A stretch of DNA of 64,000 bases from Anseranas semipalmata (lineage: Eukaryota > Chordata > Aves > Anseriformes > Anseranatidae). A model generated the notes under the pieces. That model was not told the origin of the DNA. It did no database searches and saw only the letters and a list, made by a program, of their open reading frames with translations. A program made the position numbers and the translations under genes. The stretch spans positions 345,948 to 409,947 of the forward strand of contig VXAA01006074.1 in the NCBI GenBank assembly GCA_013399115.1. Direction: 5' to 3'. This document shows, in pieces, positions 1 to 11,583 of the stretch (positions within the stretch are counted from its first letter, which is position 1; each line of letters starts with the position of its first letter).

Positions 1-3000
1 CCAGAAAAAAAAGTAAGCCTCTAACAACCCATGGCAGCTCATCACCTATCACTGTCACAGAAACAGCAGTAGTATCTGCTCAAGACTAGATGGTTGCTCA
101 AATATTTGCATCCAGAAACTACAACTGTAGCTACAGATATGTGGTATGATTTTTTTAAAAGTCAAGCACTGGCTTTTTAAAGGGACTAAAAGTGGTATAA
201 GAAAGCTGTACACTAAATATAGACGTGCTAAGAAGCTCACTGAAGCGTTACACGCTCAGCTCTAAGCATGGACTGTTTGTATGGCACAGAAAAGGAGATA
301 CCATATCTGGAGGGATGGCATTATGTGTCCTGAAAAATAGCCACACAAAATTCTCTAAACTCCCCTATCCCTGGTGAGAAACCCCCAGACCTGGCATACT
401 GAGCCAAGTGTTAAATTTAAGATAGCCGTGCTGGTGCCAGCCTCAGCTTGTTTTGGTGGGACAGGGATTTATTATGGTCTTTTCCATAATCTGGAGGGTA
501 TGATCACCTCAGGAATGGAAAGACTCCCAGATGCTATTCCTGAGATACCTGCTGGGTCATGGGTCAGTCTTGGGTAAATACTATAAATTATCTGTATGCA
601 TAGGGTATTCTTTTGAGAATAGCCCTTTTCCTGTTGCATAGTGGCTAAGTGACATTCACTGATGTCTTCTACTAAATGGTGGAAACCACACAACGGTTTC
701 TAGACTGGCTCTTACAAGGTATATAAAAGCAGCAGTGGCAGCTCATAAACCTATTTGCAGAGGACACTGGTGGCTTACTTCCAGCCTGTCCCTTTCCTCC
801 TCCCTGAAGATGGCTGCAGCTCCTCAGAGGCAGAGGCTGAAGGCCAGATGCCACCGTCCCCAGCACAGCTGGATGCTCCAGGCCAGCTGCATCCAGGACT
901 GCAGCACACAGATGCTGAATTGGAGCTGCTGATGGAAAATTAACTACTGCTGGAACATCCTACTCAGCTATTGAAGAGATAACGTCTGAGTACCAGGGGG
1001 AGAGTTGGGGTAGGAACAGCAAATGTTTTTCATCTTTCACAGCCAAAGACAGAGAATGTGATTCTGATTAATACGTTTTAACAGATTCTCATTTGCAAGA
1101 GTAAAATGACTTTTGAGAGGTCACTTCGGTTTCCAACATATTCATTCCTTCAGAAAAATACTTGAACATTTGGAGTAACTTAACAGCTATAAAAAACATT
1201 GCTGGTGTAATATAAATGGTTTACAGCCACTTACTACATCTTTTGAATTATTAATCACCTTCCAATAGCCCAACACAATAATTCATTTCACATTTGACTT
1301 CTTAGATGTGAAAAACTCAGTAATGAAGAAAAATGACAAAAAATGAAAAACATTTGGGGCCAGGTTCTGCTCTGAGTCAACATTACTGCCTCCCTGGTAA
1401 GAGAGACCATTGCTCTGGACTGAGCCAGCACTTGTAGCAAAAAAATAGACTTCAAATAAAATGTGTTCCCACTTTTAACAAATATGTAACTACAGTTATG
1501 CTGAACTTTGCCAAAGACTTTCCTTGGTGAAATACTGATTTTGCATTCCATCTTCCAGCAGCAGCAAGGATCTCTAAATCCAACAGTGCTGTAAGAACAG
1601 GACTTCTGGAGTTAATGTCACAATATCACCTCCCTGCAGGAACGTAATTTTCCCAGGGAAAATTCTCTTTTCCTTTCTTGATGCCTTCCAATCTGTTTTT
1701 CCTACTTTGCTGAAATCAACTTTTATTTATCTTTTTTGGTCACTCAGTTATGCAGAGCTTAGAAAAATGTTATTATTTATATAGCAATATTTATATGTCA
1801 GAGAGCCCTTCCCTTAAAGACAGTTCAGAAATATGTCATTCTTTATAAACCTGTACCGATTATATTATTTTTAGGCCAGTGTTTCCAAAGATAACATAAT
1901 ATCTTTTTTTTTTTCCTGGCTCTTTGTACAGCTGATTCAGTTAGACTGAAAGCTTCTTCCTCCTGTGGTTAAGTCTTTCAGCAATTACTTTTATTTTCCT
2001 TTTTCTTGATCAAATTCAAAGGATATGTGTTAAAGCTGTTAGGTGGCAAACTGAAAGCCCATAAAAAACATGTTTTTTCACATAGGTGAATAATCTTGTT
2101 GGTTCAAGAAAACACTGGGGCTGAGAATCAAAGTGGATAAGGTGAACACCCAGCTGTATAATTTTATGAAATTTTAAAAGATCTGGGGGGGTAGGAGAGG
2201 GAGTGACAAAATCACGTCTCTCTGGCTTTGTGTGATAAAGCAGGCTCTGACTAGGGGGAGGAAGAAAGGAAAAACCAGAAGCCTCCCATGTGGACAAGTC
2301 ACTTTCAAGCTGCCTGAGATAGCCTCTAACATACTTCCAGGGCTGCATCAGTGACCCCTGCTATCTGTCTCCTCCTTTACACAAGCCCCTTCCTCTTTCT
2401 CTCCCTATTTTTCATGTCTTCTGGGCCATTTCTTGGTCTTTCTCAGCCCTAAGGTTACATTCTTGGAATGAACAAGCTCCTGACAAAGGAAAGCCCCAGT
2501 CCTGAACTGCCAACCTGTCACACAGAGGGAACAAAAGGGGAGAAAACCAGCACTGATGGTAGAAGAAACAGGGAGAAAGAACAGAAGGAAAAAGGGGATG
2601 AAGGAGGCGAGAGCACAGAGGAAAAGTGTCCTAAAGAGACAGAAAGGCAAGGGGTATTCCCGAGAAAGGTGAACAAGTGAAAAAACAAAGGGAAAACAGA
2701 GAGGTGAAATGAAAGCAAAAATGCAGAATGAGAGGTCTGTGAAACAAAAGGCTCCAAGACAGCTGGGAACCGTAGAGGGGAGGGAAACATCCTCCAGACA
2801 CCACTCACTCACTCTAGGTCAGCAAAATCTGCAAATGTTAAAGTTAGGTTCTTAACTACCAAGTGATTTTTGCCTTGGAGGTTTTATTTTTTTTCCTGGA
2901 ACTGAAAGATTACTGCCTTGATGATGTCATTTCAGCATGGTTCCTACTTAGTTAGACACACACAGGTGTGTACAGGTGAAACAAAGTGCCAGCAAAAGGG

Positions 3001-3649
3001 GGAAAGACAACCTAAATTATTCACTTAACCCTGAGGGGGAAAAAAAAATGGTTTTCAATCCCTTTTCTTGGAAGCAGTGAGAAAGATCCTGGCTCACACA
3101 TCTTCCCCCTTGGGGATGTCCTGTAAGCTGTCAGATTTCCAGTAGCTAGAGAGAGCCCACTGAGCACACTGAACAAAGTGGTGTTTATGGATTACTGCAC
3201 ACTGTAACCAAGCCTGTCCTTGGACGTCCATGGAGAATTAGCAACTCGCTCTCTGCACATGTGCAGATGAGCCATGGAAAAGGAGCAGACAGTTCACGCA
3301 AAGTATACTTTCACAAAGTGCAAAGCTATTTAATGCAACAGTCATTCCAAGAATACCTTCCAGAATCACTATTTAGTACATGTAACATCTTTTCGTGGCC
3401 AAATTAATGAAAACAATCCCTGCCTTCAAGAGTTTACAATCCAAACGGACTGTATGTAGCACAGATGGAGAATTAGAAGCAATAGGAAATAAATGAGTGA
3501 GAACTGAAGCTTAACAGTATGTGCTATTTAGTAACTTTCAGACTTGATTGAAACTTGTAAATTATAACACTGGGAGAATCAAGGCCTCTTGATTCAGCTC
3601 AGTAAGCAACAATAACAAACACACATGAGTCAAATCACAAAGGATAAGA
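1..3649. other. Intergenic, no gene seen
   Basis: AT-rich sequence with only short frames that do not look coding. A TATA-like run lies at 720-729. The + strand is strongly purine-rich at about 2470-2790, which creates a long but low-complexity frame on the other strand (F/S/L-rich) and a K/E-rich one on the + strand; both are composition artefacts. A stretch near 3395-3480 resembles a very old dispersed repeat, without a firm family assignment. Confidence 0.6.
720..729 (+). promoter_or_regulatory. TATA-box-like element
   Basis: TATATAAAAG is a very good TATA-box match. It stands about 30 bases upstream of a locally GC-richer stretch (about 750-945) holding a 62-codon frame that begins at 755. 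No splice site, repeat terminus or known protein supports a gene, so it may be chance in AT-rich DNA or a relic of a retroelement promoter. Confidence 0.2.
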
Positions 3650-5010
3650 TTTATTTGTTAGTATTTTTCATGGAACAGCCCGTGGAATAGGGTCCAAAGA
3701 TCCTAATAAGGACTACCAGGCCAGCTAAGCATGACTTCCCTTTCACAAGTCCATGTTGACTACTTCTGGTCACCTTCTTGTCCTCAACATGTTTAGAAAT
3801 GATTTCTAGGATCACCTTCCCAGAGACTGAGGTGAGGCTGACCAGCCTGTAGTTCCCTGGGTTCTCCTTCTTGTCCTTACTGAAGACGTGCTTTCTTCCA
3901 GTTCTCATAAAACTCCTCAGATAGCCATTATTTGTCAAAGATAATCAGGAATGGCCTTGCAAAGATAGCAGCTAACTCCCCCTGCACCTACGGATATACT
4001 CCTTCAAGCCCCATGGAGTTACCTATGTCCAGTTTGTGTAAATGTTCCCTAACTTGATCCTCCTCCCACACGGGTAGGTCTATTTTGCTCCATACTTTCC
4101 TCCTGGTCTCAGGGATGTGGGATGCCTAAAAGTCAGTCTTAGTAAAGCCCAAGGTGAAGAAGGCATTGGGTACCTTGACCTTTTGCATGTCCTTTGTCAC
4201 CAGGCTCCCTGACCCGTTCAGCAGCTGTCCCACTTTTTTCCCCAGTCTTCTTTTTGCTGCCAAAAGGCCTGTAGAAGCCTTTCTAGATGCCCCTCACATC
4301 CCCCATCAAATTCAACTTCAGGTGGATGGTGGCTTTCCTAACCCCAACCCTACATGCTATATTCCTCCTGGCTCACCTTCCCCTGTTTCCACCTCTTGTA
4401 TGCTTCCTTTTTGTTGTTGTTGTTTTTTGTTTGAGTTTTGTCAGGAGCTCCTTATTCACCCATGCAGACCTCCTGTCTTTTTGGCTTGATCTCCTGCTCT
4501 CTGGGCTGGACCATTCTTGAGCTTAGAGGAAGGGATCCTTGAAAATCAACTCAATCAGGTGTTTCCTGAACCCCTCTTCTCTCCAGGGCTGTACCTCATG
4601 GGATTCTTCCAAGCAGATCCACAAACAGGCCAAAGTCTGCACTCATGACATACAGTGTTGTGATACTCCCAGTTGCTTAGCTCCCTCCTCTCAGGATCCT
4701 GAACTCCACCGTCTCGTGGTCACTGCAGTCAAGGCCATCCTTAACCTTCACATGGTCATGACTGTTGTGGAAAGGAATTAAGTTTGCCTTCTTCAGGTTG
4801 CCAACCCAAAGTGATCTCAGAGACCTCCTTTAACCACTCTGCAGCCCAAAATCTTTGTGCTTCAACAAGCAGTTTTGATACAGGAATTCTTGAGAATTGC
4901 ATATCGCCACTGCTATTTCCACCCAAGCAGCACTTCTTTTCTCTGCTGATGGCTACTGCTGTTTAAATCACCAGACGCTACAAGTATTAGCTGACACATT
5001 TGTGACTGAT
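3650..5010 (-). mobile_element. CR1 LINE, internal ORF2 fragment (decayed)
   Basis: Read on the minus strand this is the middle of a CR1 ORF2. The end of the endonuclease domain lies at about 4540-5010, the linker typical of avian CR1 at about 4150-4530, and the start of the reverse transcriptase at about 3650-3950. The reverse-transcriptase part still shows NPGNYRLVSLTSVSGKVILE followed by a KKVTRSSQHGLVKGKSCL block, both characteristic of CR1. Frameshifts and stops break the frame throughout, and the 3' third of the element (rest of RT, 3' UTR, tail) is absent. It is a dead copy. The CR1 assignment is firm; the right-hand edge is approximate. Confidence 0.85.
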
Positions 5011-5787
5011 CTGTAGCCCTTGGGTGAAACAGAAAGAGTCATCCCTTTCTCAAGCATCTTCAAGTGTTCCTAGAAATATGAAGATGTAGTTTTCTTCAAG
5101 CATTAAGGAAATGTTCTGCTTTTGAAGAGAGCGATGTTCACACCCAAAACCTGAAATAATGTTTACACCTGAGAAAAACCATGAGGAATGCATTTTCAAA
5201 GCACTGATTTCTCAACATCTAATTCATCTGTGTACTCTCAAGTATACATACACAGTGAAAAGCTCTTGTGGGTTGGTACTATGTGTTCTGCCAGAGCACA
5301 CTCAGAAAATCCAGCAAAGGTCCATCACTTCCTAAATTCAGACATAGTAATATGCTACAGCAAGTAAAATGATCTCAAAACAACTCCAAATTTCACTTCA
5401 CTGCACTAGACTTTGTCAGAACTTTCCAGTAGATAAGACTAAGGGGGTAGTTATATAAGGAGGTGAAAATGGCAAGCTGTTTAAAGGACATAAAAAACAG
5501 GCAAAGCAAATAAACAATGTCCATTCTAATACCACCATGTTTCTGTAGATTCCTCATTGCTCTGGGAAGTACCTGTCCTGTTATATATAGTAATATATTT
5601 TATAAAGATTAATGCACAGTGTTCCCATAGGCTGTACACCTTGTGGTCTTCTGACAAATCCACCTACAAAAATACCTGTAATAATACCTTGCATTTGACA
5701 GTATGATCACCTTTTCATGATCAATACATATGAAAATCCAAGACACTACTAAGTATGGCAAAGTGCAGGTATACATACACAACAAAT
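5011..5787. other. Intergenic, nothing recognised
   Basis: AT-rich unique-looking sequence between two CR1 fragments. No gene, RNA or repeat was recognised. Confidence 0.5.
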
Positions 5788-6662
5788 ATAGAATCATAGA
5801 ATCATAGAATTGAATCATCTAGGTTGGAAAAGACCTTCAAGATCATCAAGTCCAACCATCAACCTGACCTACCGAATCCCATCACTAAACCATGTGCCTT
5901 AGTGCCACGTCCACGTCTCTTGAATACCTCCAGGGATGGGGACTCCACCACTTCCCTGAGCAGTCCGTTACAATGCTTGACCACCCTTTCTGTGAAAAAA
6001 TTCTTCCTACTATCCAATCTAAACTTCTCCTGGCACAACTTGAGACCATTTCCTCATGTCCTATCACTTGTCACCTGAGAAAAGAGACCAACACCCTCCT
6101 CACCACAGCCTCCTTTCAGGCAGTGGTAGAGAGCAATGAGGTCTCCCCTCAGCCTCCTCTTCTCCAGACTAACCAGTCCCAATTCCCTCAACTGCTCCTC
6201 ATAACTCTTGTTTTCTGGTCCCTTCACCAGCTTCNTGCTGGCTCACGTTCAGCTGGCTGTTGACCAGCACCCCCAGGTCCTTTCCTGCTGGGCACCCTTC
6301 CAGCCACTCTTCCCCAGGCCTATATCGCTGCATGGGGTTGTTACAACCCAAGTGCAGGACCCAGCACTCGGCCTTGCTGAATGTTGTGAGATTGGACCCG
6401 GCCCATCTACCCAGCCTATCCAGATCCCTCTGCAGAGCCTTCCTATCCTCAAGCAGATGGACAGTTCCACCTAACCTGTTATCGTCTGCAAACTTACTTC
6501 GGGTGCACTCAATCCCCTCATCATGATCATTGATAAAAATGCTAAACAAAACTGGCTCCAAGACTGAGCCCTGGCAAAATCCACTGGTGGCCGACCGCCA
6601 ACTGGATTGAGCTCTATTCACTATGACCGAGCTCAGCCATCCAGCCAGTTCACCCAGCGAAT
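5788..6662 (-). mobile_element. CR1 LINE, 5'-truncated, with 3' tail
   Basis: The 3' end is at the left: the complement of the ATTCTATGATTCTATG tail at 5788-5812, followed by the conserved CR1 3' UTR. Farther right the minus strand carries the end of the reverse transcriptase, with a readable FSIFINDHDEGIECTRSKFA segment including a degenerate catalytic-loop region (FADDNRL). The element is 5'-truncated near 6662 inside ORF2, as usual for CR1. A single N at 6235 sits exactly where roughly 200 bases of the usual CR1 3' region are missing, so the internal deletion may be an assembly error. Confidence 0.93.
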
Positions 6663-8387
6663 CCTACATATGAATAATACAGAGCTGTCTGAAATCATGA
6701 GCAAATCATACTCCCTTTCCCTTTGTTGCTCCTGCTTCAGAAGAAAATACAATTCAGAATGAACAACTGGCTCAAATGGCCTACAGTAGATTTTTTGTGA
6801 TTAGAGATATTCAGGGGAATAATTCCCTCCTCAGTATTTTCAACACATTTTTCATTTTTCCAAATAATTTTAATAACATTTTCTAATATGAAATAGCTTC
6901 TACCAAAATCTACCACAAGAAAAAAAAATACATAGTACCTTGAGAATGGTATTTTAAACAAGTCTTTCTTAAGTTGAGTGGAAGAATTTTCTACCTTGAA
7001 CAGAGACCTAAGGTGTGCAAGTGAGGGTTTGCTGCAGACCAGCTGGAGCACAAACAGCAAAGGAAGCCATTGAGGGACCTCTGCTAGATCCAACTGGTCT
7101 CTGTGAGTACTGGAGAACAAATACTGCCACTTCACAGGAGTTCAGTGCACAAGGATATCTGGAGCCTCATGTCCCTAAGAGAGTAGCCCCTTCCTCCTGA
7201 GCTAAAGTTAAATCTTTGTAAAAGACTTATGAGATCTGAGAAGCACAAGGGGAGCAGAGAGGAGTAATTTCTCTCTCACTGAAAGAACTTTCTTGGCTCT
7301 TTCATGGGAAAATTGTGTTACAAAAGTTTATGGTTAAGTTTTGTAACAGATTCTTGGAGATATACAAAGAGTCTGGATTTTTACAGCAATTTAAGTCATT
7401 CAGCTGGCTGCAGGAAGCGTTTAAAATGTGTAGAAAATAACATGATGAGCAAAGATTTGATCTGTATTCTGCTCAGCTAAAAAGACTGTGTTCCAAGTAG
7501 GGCAAAACTGGATGTGCTGGGACCTATGCCAATAAATTACAGAGAAGTTCTGCTATATATGAGGAGACATTTTTTGGCATATATCACCTTCAGTTGTGAA
7601 ATGTTGCTCTTGAAACAAATTTCTTTTTATATGGCAGTGATGCTTGTCTTTATGGGGAAATATGATCATGACAAGTCAAAAAATTTAAACACAAAGAGCC
7701 AGATCTATTCTAGATGTATTTTTAACAACAATGTCAGATTTGGATGTTTAACACCACGAGATTCCTACCTTTTATGAATCATGAGTATAGGATAGAAGCA
7801 ATTGTGAGCAGCCTATCAGTTCAAAGCAGTGTTCAGTTAATGGCATCCTGCAAAGCTGCTGTTACAGTAATTCACTATCAGATGATGAGAAGTCCATTGA
7901 AAGAACTTTTTATTCATCCTGACTGTTGTGATTTTTTCAAATAAAAGAGAGAGAGATGTTTTCTAATCACAGAATTGTAATATGTTCCAGTCTCAGTTTC
8001 ACATCAGTTGGCAATTTGAAACTCTAGACATGTTATTACATTTCACTGCAGGGCACAATAGAATTCAGATAGTCATGATTGTGAACAAACTGGTAAAGTT
8101 CTTTGGCTATTAAGGCAAAAGAGAGAAAACCTTTGTGGAGGTACTATCTATTTGTTGGCAAGGTGTAAAGCAAAGAAATTATTTTTGTACTCAAAGCCTT
8201 ACTAATTATTTTAGGCTGACACAAGTAGATGTTTTATGAGCTTTCTGTACATCACTCAAAAGCCTTATTGTGGACTTGCATGAATTTTGAAGAACTAAAG
8301 CAGATAATTACTTAACTGAAAATAAATCCAAAGTCTATATACTTTAATACCTTGCAGGACATCAAAAATCTAATATGATATTTGTAA
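6663..8387. other. Intergenic, nothing recognised
   Basis: AT-rich. Short frames at 6737-7135 (minus) and 7514-7777 (plus) have no protein-like features that I recognise. No gene is supported. Confidence 0.5.
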
Positions 8388-8460
8388 GGGGCCTGATCCA
8401 AGGCCCACTGAAGTCAGTATGACTCTTTCCGTCAAATGCAGTGGGCTTGGATCAGTCCTT
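8388..8460. repeat. Inverted repeat, palindromic amniote element relic
   Basis: The left arm GGCCTGATCCAAGGCCCACTG (8390-8410) is nearly the reverse complement of the right arm at 8439-8458, separated by about 28 bases. The GGGCCTGATCC end and CCACTGAAGTCA core are words of a widespread old palindromic amniote repeat. Related fragments occur at 19,130-19,230 and 19,893-19,945. I infer a MITE-like DNA-transposon relic; the exact family is not assigned. Confidence 0.55.
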
Positions 8461-10522
8461 GATGTACAAACATAGAGTTAAAAAGGAAGATGATCAAATA
8501 ATGTATTAGCCCGATCTAGTATAATATATCTATAATTTCCAGTATGTTTCTACTGATAGTGAGAAGTCATCTCAAACTTGTCTGTGTACTATACCACTTA
8601 ACTATGTATGCTGTAAATTCTCAGGCATATACTTCAATACACATCCAGCGCGCATCCACAAATTATATTCATTTTTCAGGCATTCAAGCAAATTAATTCC
8701 TTTTCTGGCCATTTTGCATTTTAGTTGTTTTGCTGCTTTTTTTCAGGATAGGAACAGAGTAGCTTTTCCAAAGACAATGCCACAGTTTCTCATTGCTCTC
8801 TTCTGTCCTTTTTGCACACCAACTGGGCGCATCCTACTTCCTTGCAACTGCTCAAAAATTGTGCTTTATTGTACATTCCCCTGTCTGTGACCTCCAACAC
8901 ACCACTCTATAGCCTGAGATGGTCAAATAGCCAGGAACAGCTGGAAGCTGTAGAGAAAGTGTCGTGACTTCTGATGGCATATTTGGAATTTCTAACACAG
9001 AATTGCTTTTTTGCATCACTTGCACACCTGGAAGTTCACAAGGTCTTGAGTACATCACACACATGAAACAACCCTACAAGATGATGTCTCATCCATTTAT
9101 CTATGTTATATGAAGATGGATAATGTTTTTCCTGGAGCTCCAAGTACAGCACCCCATTCTTCCTATCTTCCTTTCTTCAGAAAGAGTGGGAGGGTCTAGC
9201 AATTTAAGGCTAAAAAAGAGATCATCATGGAGATCCTCTAGATGTAATCCTTTGTAAAGGATTTGAAACTGCAGGGACCCAGTGTAGATCCCCAGTGTGC
9301 TCTGTGGCCAGAAGGCCTTGCCATGCTGGTCTCCTTCAGCGTGCAGAAACACTCTGGGGAATTGTTGATCTTCCTAATACTGCAATCTTCCCAGCTCTGT
9401 TAAATAGAGCAGTCTTCTGTCCTCTCTACAGGGGATTATGCTAACAAGAAGTCAGGTTAAATATGTGTGTGCGCTTGTGTATGTGTGAACCCTTCCTAAT
9501 TTGCATGGTCCCTTATGCTTCTTGCAGCCTCCAGCCCACAAGGATGATTTGATTCATACTTTAAATATCAGAAGACCCTTCTGCCTCTTCCTGCATATTT
9601 CCTTAAAAATGAACACTCAGGCTGTAATTTGCAAGGCATTCATGTGTCACATATGTATGTTCTTCCCTCTGCTAAGACTGTGTTTAATGGGCCAGATGTG
9701 ATAACTTCTGCCTTTAGGGAAAATGAGGAGAGATGGCTGACCTGCAGACAGATTGTCCTCTCTGCATGGCACAGGCTCCTAAGGGACAAAACTGAGTGTA
9801 TCACAAGAAGCTGTGTATCACAGGGAGCAGCAAGAGCTATGCCGCCCCCCTGGGGCCAGGAGCCATGGGGGACCCTTGGTTTGGCAGGGCAGGGTCCCCA
9901 CCAGCCAGGGACCATCTCACAGTTTCCGAGTGAGAAGAGCAGGACAGCCCCAGAGATGGTGGCCAATCCAACCAAGAGTGGATCTTGCCAATACTGTGGT
10001 GATAAGGCAGGTCCCACATCAAGCTGGGAAGTCAGTCTGTAGGTCAGTCTTAGTATCAGGCCCAGCTATCACCAGGCAGAGCCAAGGTCAAGCCAAGAAA
10101 TCAGAGTGCAGGTTGAGGTTTACATAAAGGAGCTGCATGACCATGGCTGGAGACCAGTACTCCTTTGGCATAGTTCAGGTAGGGATGAATGGCTCCAAGC
10201 TGAGCTGAAACAGGGCTCTGGGACCCCCAGGCATAATGTGAGGGGAGGCCCCAGGGGTGGCTGGTCAAGGCTACTAAGAGCTATTAGTACTTTCAGGGCC
10301 GTGACAATACAGTTGGTCTTTGTACCTCCTCCAAATAATGTAGACAGGGAGGGGACAGGTCCCATAGTAGAGACGCATAGGATGTGATGTTCTGCATGCT
10401 GGAATATTTCTCTTCTGTGGGCATCCAGTATAGAACAACACACAGAGACAGCCTTCTTGCACAAAGCAAGAGAAAATTGTTATCTTCTCTGCAGAGCTTT
10501 TATTTTTAGATCTTTCATGGCA
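8461..10522. other. Intergenic; GC-richer block at 9.8-10.4 kb
   Basis: Mostly AT-rich without genes. From about 9800 to 10,400 it becomes GC-rich but CpG-poor and yields overlapping frames in several phases (for example 9640-10,017 minus, 9629-10,042 plus, 10,120-10,464 minus). None looks like a known protein. The abrupt composition change suggests an old inserted element, family unknown. Confidence 0.45.
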
Positions 10523-10880
10523 TTCACAGAATCCCAGAATGGCTGAGGCTGGAAGGGACCTCTGGAGGCCATCTGCTCCAATCCCTGCTCAAGCAGGGAC
10601 ACCCAGAGCAGGTTGCCCAAGACCATGTCCAGAAGGCTTCTGAAAATCTCCACATATGGAGCCTCCACAACCTCTCTGGGCAACCTGTGCCAATGCTCCA
10701 TCACCCTCACAGTATAGAAGTGTTTCCTGATGCTTACTTAGATGGTGACTCCTGTGTCCCTAAGCTACTTTCCAGTAGCTCCATGTCTCTCTTATACTGG
10801 GGAGTCCAGAACTGGACATGACACTCCAGCTGTGGCCTCACCAGGGCTGAGCAGAGATTCCCAGTGACAGCAGTGAAAAT
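10523..10880 (-). mobile_element. CR1 LINE 3' fragment
   Basis: Begins with CACAGAATCCCAGAATGGCT, the complement of a CR1 3' terminus, then follows the CR1 3' UTR in antisense: GGAAGGGACCTCTGGAGGCC, then GTCCAGAACTGGACATGACA and TGGCCTCACCAGGGCTGAGC. Some internal sequence appears deleted around 10,735-10,795. No coding capacity remains. Confidence 0.9.
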
Positions 10881-11420
10881 TGTCTGTGTGGTTGGGATAT
10901 AGCCTTCTAACTTTGACATGTTACATGATTCAGAACAGGAAATGCAGTTCCATACCTTTGGATAGTCTATTGCAGTGTAATTACAATATTACAGAAGTTG
11001 CCTGTGTGCATTGCACAATAGAGCATCCCAAGTTGTGGTATGCCCTCACCTTGTCCTACTGACATGCTCCTTTTTGTTTTCTTAACAAGTCTAGTCTGCA
11101 TACAAGGGCTCTCATCTCAGTTGTCCTTTTTGCCTTAAGCAGAAAACACTAATGGTTTATTGTTGCTGGCTCCAGAACTAAATGAGCTTTTCTGTAGTGT
11201 GTCTGATTGAATTAATGTTATAGCAATATGTTAAGCATGGGCTTTTACTTATGACTTGAGGTACTGCTAGACCAGCTTTATTGTTTTTCAGTTTTAATTG
11301 TTTGAATTTGCTTTAAGCTTCTGAATATTTTACCTGTATTATGAGCTAAAAGGAAACATCCTGTTCTCAGAAAAGCCATTTGCTATAAATTTGGGCTGAT
11401 GTTCAAATAGAATAATCATG
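10881..11420. other. Intergenic, nothing recognised
   Basis: AT-rich spacer between two CR1 fragments of opposite orientation. No gene or RNA was seen. Confidence 0.5.
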
Positions 11421-11583
11421 AGAATCTGTGGATGCCACACCTCTGGAGGTGTTCAAGACCAGGTTGGATGAGGCTTTGGGCAACCTGATCTAGTGGGTGG
11501 CATCCCTGCCCATGGCAGGGGGGTTGGAACCAGGTTATCTTTAAGGTCCCTTCCAACCCAAGCCATTCTATGATTCTATGATA
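11421..11583 (+). mobile_element. CR1 LINE 3' end
   Basis: Sense orientation: GTTCAAGACCAGGTTGGATG, then GCAACCTGATCTAGTGGG, then GTCCCTTCCAACCCAAGCC, ending in the ATTCTATGATTCTATGAT tail at 11,566-11,583. Severely 5'-truncated, 3' UTR only. Confidence 0.93.

Noticed and set aside
2405..2812. 135-codon minus-strand frame, hydrophobic and F/S/L-rich
   Set aside because: Mirror image of a purine-rich tract on the + strand; overlaps a second frame in another phase and has no start context, splice sites or known domain.
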